This document shows, in pieces, positions 34,251 through 37,635 of a stretch of DNA of 37,635 nt; position 1 is the first letter of the stretch, and every line of letters begins with the position of its first letter. The stretch is from an uncultured Verrucomicrobia subdivision 3 bacterium (GTDB lineage: Bacteria; Verrucomicrobiota; Verrucomicrobiia; Limisphaerales; UBA11358): positions 1 through 37,635 of the forward strand of contig CAILDU010000049.1 in NCBI GenBank assembly GCA_903833055.1, in the 5' to 3' direction. Both the position numbers and the translations under genes were made by a program. Below the pieces are notes generated by a model, which did not search any database, was not told the DNA's origin, and saw only the letters and a program-made list of their open reading frames with translations.

Positions 34251-34460
34251 TTAATCCTTCACGGCGAAACCAATTTTGAGGGTTACCTGCCAGTGATGCA
34301 CTTTGCCTTTTTCGATGTTGCCGCGCGTTTCAACCACCTGAAACCAGCAGAGGTTCTTGATGGTTTTATGCGCCCGCTTGATGGCGGTGTCCACGGCGTC
34401 CTCGATGGAAGTGGTGGAAGTGCCGGTGAGTTCGATGAGTTTATAGACGGGGTCTTTCAT
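34251..34460 (-). CDS. Dodecin family flavin-binding protein
   Basis: A 69-residue protein that assembles into a hollow dodecamer storing riboflavin, FMN or CoA-type ligands. The family pattern is complete: VYKLIELTGTSTTSIEDAVD, then AIKRAHKTIKNLCWFQVVET with the flavin-stacking Trp in CWFQV, and RGNIEKGKVHHWQVTLKIGF. The frame is open to 34481, but the ATG at 34460 (MKDPVYKLIEL) matches the usual dodecin start. First gene of a cluster with the 59-residue protein, the pterin dehydratase and a flavin-dependent nitroreductase. A strong hairpin lies 22 bp before its start. Confidence 0.95.
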   Translation of the reverse strand: MKDPVYKLIELTGTSTTSIEDAVDTAIKRAHKTIKNLCWFQVVETRGNIEKGKVHHWQVTLKIGFAVKD

Positions 34461-34481
34461 AAATTTTAATTCACACGGCAA

Positions 34482-34504
34482 GCCTCAACGGAGGAAGTTG
34501 AGGC
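34482..34504 (-). promoter_or_regulatory. Leader hairpin upstream of dodecin
   Basis: A perfect 8-bp stem GCCTCAAC/GTTGAGGC closes a 7-base loop. Read in the dodecin sense the loop is TTCCTCC. It lies between the proline-rich gene and dodecin, 22 bp before the dodecin ATG, and could be the terminator of the former (no T run) or part of the dodecin leader. Confidence 0.4.
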
Positions 34505-34596
34505 GCCGGTGAGTCCCGATGAGTTTGGCGCGGTGATTTTCATTCGCGGTCTTTCAGGCATCGGAAAATAATTTCAAAATAAATCTTCAAGACTAT

Positions 34597-34989
34597 TTAA
34601 CGCGCGGGCTGATTTGCCTTGATGGGCATGCGATTCGTAACAACCGGCACTTGTGACACATAATTTGAGTATCTGGATTGATCATTTACGAGCGGCGGCC
34701 GATAGAGTGGTGGCGGGAAGTTTGTGGCCGGTTGCGACGGATCTCCGGGCAGCATTGGCTGAGTTGGAATGATCGGTGCCGGAGCCGGCGGCGGTGGTTG
34801 CGACGGAGCCGGGGGCAAGGGCTGCAGTGGAGGTTGCAATGGCATCGGGTGAACTGGGATAAGTTGATGCGGCAACGGCTGCAACGGCGGTGGCAGGCTT
34901 GGCGCATGAGTTTGCCCTGACGAACTGAAGACGACACTCATGCTCAAAATAGCCAGAGGCATCAATGTCCGCGCATTTTTAATTTTCAT
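34597..34989 (-). CDS. Secreted proline-rich protein, unknown
   Basis: A 130-residue exported protein with a signal peptide (MKIKNARTLMPLAILSMSVV, cleaved near SSSGQTHA). The mature part is dominated by Pro, Leu and Gln (PLQPLPHQLIPVHPMPLQPP and PPAPSQPPPPAPAPIIPTQP), about 70 residues of low complexity. A more normal tail follows (YSNYVSQVPVVTNRMPIKAN). No family is recognised. The proline stretch suggests an extended, envelope-spanning or cell-surface element. A half-site of the palindromic motif lies 112 bp upstream. Two and a half 12-bp tandem repeats directly precede the start, and no Shine-Dalgarno sequence is visible. Confidence 0.75.
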   Translation of the reverse strand: MKIKNARTLMPLAILSMSVVFSSSGQTHAPSLPPPLQPLPHQLIPVHPMPLQPPLQPLPPAPSQPPPPAPAPIIPTQPMLPGDPSQPATNFPPPLYRPPLVNDQSRYSNYVSQVPVVTNRMPIKANQPAR

Positions 34990-34993
34990 AGTT

Positions 34994-35023
34994 GTTGGTC
35001 GTCAAGTTGGTCGTCAAGTTGGT
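34994..35023. repeat. 12-bp tandem repeat, 2.5 copies
   Basis: The unit GTTGGTCGTCAA occurs twice in full and once in part (GTTGGT). It lies 5-34 bp upstream of the proline-rich gene's ATG, in its leader. It could come from slippage; a regulatory role is possible but not shown. Confidence 0.85.
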
Positions 35024-35100
35024 TGGCTGCGTTTGTTTGCGTCACTATTTTTCTGCATCCAGCATTTTGTTTTAAGCTACGGAACGGAACGAGAACTTGC

Positions 35101-35120
35101 CATGGGGTGTTACCCTACCG
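35101..35120 (-). promoter_or_regulatory. Half-conserved copy of the palindromic motif
   Basis: On the minus strand this reads CGGTAGGGTAACACCCCATG. The right half AACACCCCATG is identical to the other two copies, and the left half is degenerate with one base missing. It points toward the proline-rich gene, whose ATG is 112 bp away. With the next bases it shares AACACCCCATGGCA with the copy at 35274. Confidence 0.5.
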
Positions 35121-35273
35121 TTTTTATTTCAAAGGCGGCGTGAGAGTTTTTGTTGAAGAGACGTCATCAAATGCAAGGGTTTTCGTCGAAGTTATAATTC
35201 ATCGGCTAATCAATACCGCGATCTTCTTTTCCAAACTCATCACGCGAATTATTCAGTCGCGTCTTGGGATAGA

Positions 35274-35293
35274 TGTGGGGAGAACACCCCATG
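35274..35293 (+). promoter_or_regulatory. Second copy of the palindromic motif, putative operator
   Basis: TGTGGGGAGAACACCCCATG matches the perfect palindrome at 27449 in 17 of 20 bases, and its conserved half AACACCCCATG faces the two-receiver gene 129 bp downstream. It keeps the GGGG/CCCC core of both arms. Confidence 0.55.
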
Positions 35294-35421
35294 GCATTAG
35301 TCTGGCATTCTTGTTTATTGTGCGGGCATGGAAAAATAAATGGAAAGAACACCATTAACAGCAGCGCGGCAAAATAATGGAACACTTTTCTAAACGCGCA
35401 AAAAATAATCAATAAAAAATT

Positions 35422-36306
35422 ATGGCGGCCAAATATATTTCGTCAGTCGAGAAACCAACACATGCTCCAGCACCGCGTCCGGCGTGCCATATTCTTGTGG
35501 CGGATGACGATCCTATGATTTGCCAGCTTAACTCCGAGGTGTTGATTGATGCCGGGTATAAAGTGGACGTCGCTGGCGATGGCGAAGCTGCCTGGGATGC
35601 TTTGCAGTTGGTTAAATATGATCTCCTGATTACTGACAATAGTATGCCGAAGGTATCGGGCATTACTTTGCTTAAAAGAATTTATGCCGCCAACATGACT
35701 TTGCCGGTCATCATGGCTACGGCGACGATGCCTGAATTTTCGGCGTATCCGTGGATTAAGCCGGCGGCAATGTTGTTCAAGCCATATACAATTGCGGAAA
35801 TTTTAGAAACGGTGAAGAAGGTTTTGCTGGGCGCAGACAAGGCAGTTGACAGCTTTCAGCTACCTCAAATAAAGGACGACAATATTCCACTAGCGGGAGA
35901 ACCAATCTTCACACTGGCTCGGCCAAAAATAAATCAGCCAAGCCGCATTCTCGTGGTGGATGACGATGAACACACCCGTAAATTCAGTCATGATATGCTG
36001 GCGGCTTCTGGTTATGAGGTGGAAGACGCCAAGGATGGTGCTGCTGGTTGGGATGCACTTCAGACTTACGAATACGATCTCGTCATCACTGACAATAAAA
36101 TGCCTCGAATGACTGGTTTGGAGATGATTGGAAAACTGCGTTCCGCAAACATTGGAGTTCCGGTGATTATGGCCACGGGACTTTTGCCCATGGATGAATT
36201 TGCCCGCAAGCCATGGTTAATTCCCGACGCCATGCTGGAGCGGCCATTTTCCGATCATGAATTACTGACGTCGGTTAAAAATATTCTGGGTGATAACGGC
36301 CTCTAA
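35422..36306 (+). CDS. Protein with two tandem receiver domains and no output domain
   Basis: A 294-residue cytosolic protein of two CheY-like receivers joined by a linker (about 137-172). Receiver 1 (22-136): acidic patch VADDDP, phospho-acceptor Asp72 (LITDNSMP), Thr in MATAT and Lys120 (LFKPY). Receiver 2 (174-290): VVDDDE, Asp224 (VITDNKMP), Thr in MATG, but Arg274 (LERPF) where Lys is expected. The two halves are clearly duplicates (shared DGxAAWDALQ, YDLxITDNxMP and PVIMAT). With no DNA-binding or enzymatic domain, it likely acts as a phosphate relay or sink for the neighbouring kinases. It has a palindromic box upstream. Confidence 0.92.
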   Translation: MAAKYISSVEKPTHAPAPRPACHILVADDDPMICQLNSEVLIDAGYKVDVAGDGEAAWDALQLVKYDLLITDNSMPKVSGITLLKRIYAANMTLPVIMATATMPEFSAYPWIKPAAMLFKPYTIAEILETVKKVLLGADKAVDSFQLPQIKDDNIPLAGEPIFTLARPKINQPSRILVVDDDEHTRKFSHDMLAASGYEVEDAKDGAAGWDALQTYEYDLVITDNKMPRMTGLEMIGKLRSANIGVPVIMATGLLPMDEFARKPWLIPDAMLERPFSDHELLTSVKNILGDNGL

Positions 36307-36393
36307 TTGATGCTGCTCCCGAAGTATCTTTGAATTTATGAAGGCCAATCATCCTATCAAGAAGCCGCGAATCGCTTCATATAACAGTCGGCT

Positions 36394-36900
36394 ATGAAAA
36401 AATATCACTCAACCATCTTAATCGTGGATGATGATGCGAACGACTTGATTTTGATTGAAAGCGCGTTTCGGTCAGTTGGCGTGACGGATCCCATTCGCGC
36501 GGTCAACGGTGGCCGCGAGGCGATTGCCTACATGATGGGCGAGGGGAAATATTCCGACCGCAACACCTATGCTTATCCCACCTTCATCACCATTGATTTG
36601 AAAATGCCCGGCCGGGACGGATTTGCGGTGCTGGAATATCTCAAGAAGCATCCCGCCTGGGCCATCATTCCCACCGTGATTTTAACGTCCTCGCGCGATC
36701 TGGATGATATCAAGAAGGCATATATGATGGGCGCCAGTTCCTATCATGTGAAACCCAACTCACTCGACGATCTCCGGCGGCAGTTAAAAGTGCTGCACGA
36801 TTATTGGATGACCTGCGAAGTTCCGGAGGTGGACAGCACCGGACATCAATTGCCCACGGACAGCAAAGGCAAATTGGGCGAAAGATTTGTGCAGCCGTAA
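36394..36900 (+). CDS. CheY-like response regulator (Rcp1-like), single receiver
   Basis: A 168-residue single receiver domain with a 30-residue tail. Acidic patch VDDDAND (11-17), phospho-acceptor Asp68 (ITIDLKMPGRDG), Thr/Ser in LTSSRD and Lys in HVKPNS. The N-terminal DANDLILIESAF and the long loop before Asp68 (MMGEGKYSDRNTYAYP) are typical of Rcp1-type regulators paired with phytochrome-like or PAS histidine kinases. Such a kinase follows after 30 bp at 36931, so the two form a natural pair. The kinase is broken, so the regulator may now be without its partner or be served by the hybrid kinase at 27605. Confidence 0.93.
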   Translation: MKKYHSTILIVDDDANDLILIESAFRSVGVTDPIRAVNGGREAIAYMMGEGKYSDRNTYAYPTFITIDLKMPGRDGFAVLEYLKKHPAWAIIPTVILTSSRDLDDIKKAYMMGASSYHVKPNSLDDLRRQLKVLHDYWMTCEVPEVDSTGHQLPTDSKGKLGERFVQP

Positions 36901-36930
36901 CCCGAATTTGAATCTGTATAATTTCAAATC

Positions 36931-37566
36931 ATGAAAGCCGACCTTCAAGCCGCCGCGCCACCGACCAATCACACTGCCGATCATGAAACGCGCACCGAGC
37001 AGGCGCTGCGCGCCTCCGAATTGAGTTACCGTCGGCTGTTCGAAGCGGCGAAAGACGGAATTTTTATTCTGGACTGCGACGCCGGTCGGATCAGTGATGT
37101 GAATCCATTTCTGGTCAACCTACTGGGATTTTCGCGCGAGGAAATGATTGGAAAAACCGTCGGCGAACTGAGTCCATTTAAGGACATTGAGGCAAACAAG
37201 ATTATGCTCTCACGTTTGCAAAAAGATGGTTATGTCACCTATAAAGATTTGCCGCTGGAAACGCGGGACGGCCGCCACATTGCTGTGGAATTTGTCAGCA
37301 ACGTGTATCAGGTTGGCGACGATAAGGTAATTCAATGCAACATCCGTGACATTACAAAGCGGAAACAGTCAGAGGAAGAAATTCGCCGGCTGAATGAGGA
37401 ATTGGAGCAGCGCGTGAGCGACCGCACGGCACAACTGCAAACCGCCAATGAGGAATTGGAAGCGTTCAGTTATTCGGTTTCTCACGATTTGCGCGCACCG
37501 TTGCGCCACGTTGACCGGGCTCGACTTTCTGGACCATGTTGGGTGTTAGTCCAAGCACTGGTTTGA
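36931..37566 (+). pseudogene. PAS histidine kinase truncated by an IS-like insertion
   Basis: The frame begins as a normal PAS kinase: a short leader, a PAS domain (27-143), a coiled coil ([20 protein letters not shown]) and the start of the H-box [18 protein letters not shown] with His185. Family members continue with DGF... and an ATPase domain. Here, after Val194 the sequence changes to foreign DNA and ends with 17 unrelated residues at TGA 37564-37566. The ATPase domain is missing, so kinase activity is lost. The PAS domain is closely related to PAS1 of the hybrid kinase at 27605, with a 67-bp patch differing at only three bases. Confidence 0.88.
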
Positions 37567-37635
37567 GTTTATGTTTTCGTTGTTTCTTTGTCCATTCCCA
37601 GTGGAGGGAGGGCGAAGCCCGACCGGAGCTGGGAA
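37512..37635. mobile_element. End of an insertion sequence, partial, family uncertain
   Basis: Starting with TGACCGGGCTCGACTTTCTG at 37512, the DNA no longer encodes the kinase. A TG start, a likely terminal inverted repeat and a minus-strand frame ending at 37546-37548 (last residues [10 protein letters not shown]) fit the 3' end of an IS with a transposase on the minus strand. The TG...CA-type end suggests the IS3 group, but without the other end the family is a guess. The element runs off the window. Confidence 0.6.
37595..37635. repeat. REP-like hairpin at the window edge
   Basis: TTCCCAG (37595-37601) and CTGGGAA (37629-37635) enclose an inner GGGC-GAA-GCCC hairpin (37610-37620). This nested palindrome resembles repetitive extragenic elements, and the window ends exactly at its outer arm. 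Confidence 0.6.

Larger units (their letters stand above)
34990..35421. other. Intergenic region between divergent genes
   Basis: A 432-bp gap between the proline-rich gene (minus) and the two-receiver gene (plus). It contains the 12-bp tandem repeat at 34994-35023, the half-site at 35101-35120 and the near-complete palindrome at 35274-35293. The short frames inside are not protein-like, and I see no RNA gene. Confidence 0.6.

Noticed and set aside
35206-35412. A 68-codon minus-strand frame in the divergent intergenic region
   Set aside because: It overlaps the palindromic motif, has no family features and no ribosome-binding site.

Overview
The window looks like chromosomal DNA of a member of the Verrucomicrobiota, probably near Pedosphaerales/Limisphaerales. 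I infer this from the mid-50s G+C (by eye), rare Shine-Dalgarno sites, PAS kinases with an Arg-Thr/Ala-Asn heptad leader, a glycosyltransferase-toroid fusion with a GH130 enzyme, and a nucleoside-symporter-like MFS gene. No rRNA, tRNA, CRISPR array or prophage is visible. The right edge lies inside an insertion-like sequence, and the left edge cuts a membrane-protein gene.

Layout. 1-8400 is mostly housekeeping: a partial membrane protein and a PAP2 phosphatase diverge; then a minus-strand run of comF, accD, acsA, an aldo/keto reductase, sppA and upp; then a plus-strand Ser/Thr kinase-like gene with altered motifs. 8400-11450 is a minus-strand set of a GH16 glucanase-like lipoprotein, an MFS transporter and a secreted trypsin-like protein. 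11450-12300 holds decayed sequence and a small Lys/Ala-rich basic protein with a clear terminator. 12415-16409 is a plus-strand ABC export operon (ATPase, two FtsX-type permeases, HlyD-type adaptor). It converges on a minus-strand operon (23704 to 16431) of response regulator, histidine kinase, TolC-like lipoprotein, periplasmic adaptor and RND pump. A PepSY lipoprotein and a YncE-like beta-propeller protein diverge next to it, and the gap between them carries a CusR-like box.

25490-32930 contains a GH28 remnant, a GH130 enzyme, a large hybrid PAS histidine kinase, a GT4-toroid fusion and a histidine-kinase remnant. The GT4 and GH130 genes point the same way but are separated by the oppositely oriented hybrid kinase. 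33048-34460 is a small minus-strand cluster: dodecin, a 59-residue Gly/Lys-tailed protein, a pterin dehydratase and a nitroreductase. 34597-37635 holds a proline-rich secreted protein, a two-receiver protein, a CheY-like regulator and a PAS histidine kinase broken after its H-box by an IS-like end.

The most interesting signal is a GC-rich palindrome, CATGGGGTGAACACCCCATG, upstream of the hybrid kinase. A 17/20 copy lies upstream of the two-receiver gene and a conserved half-site lies upstream of the proline-rich gene. All three present AACACCCCATG toward the gene at 112-137 bp from its start codon. This suggests a small regulon linking signalling proteins with a secreted protein. I do not recognise the motif.
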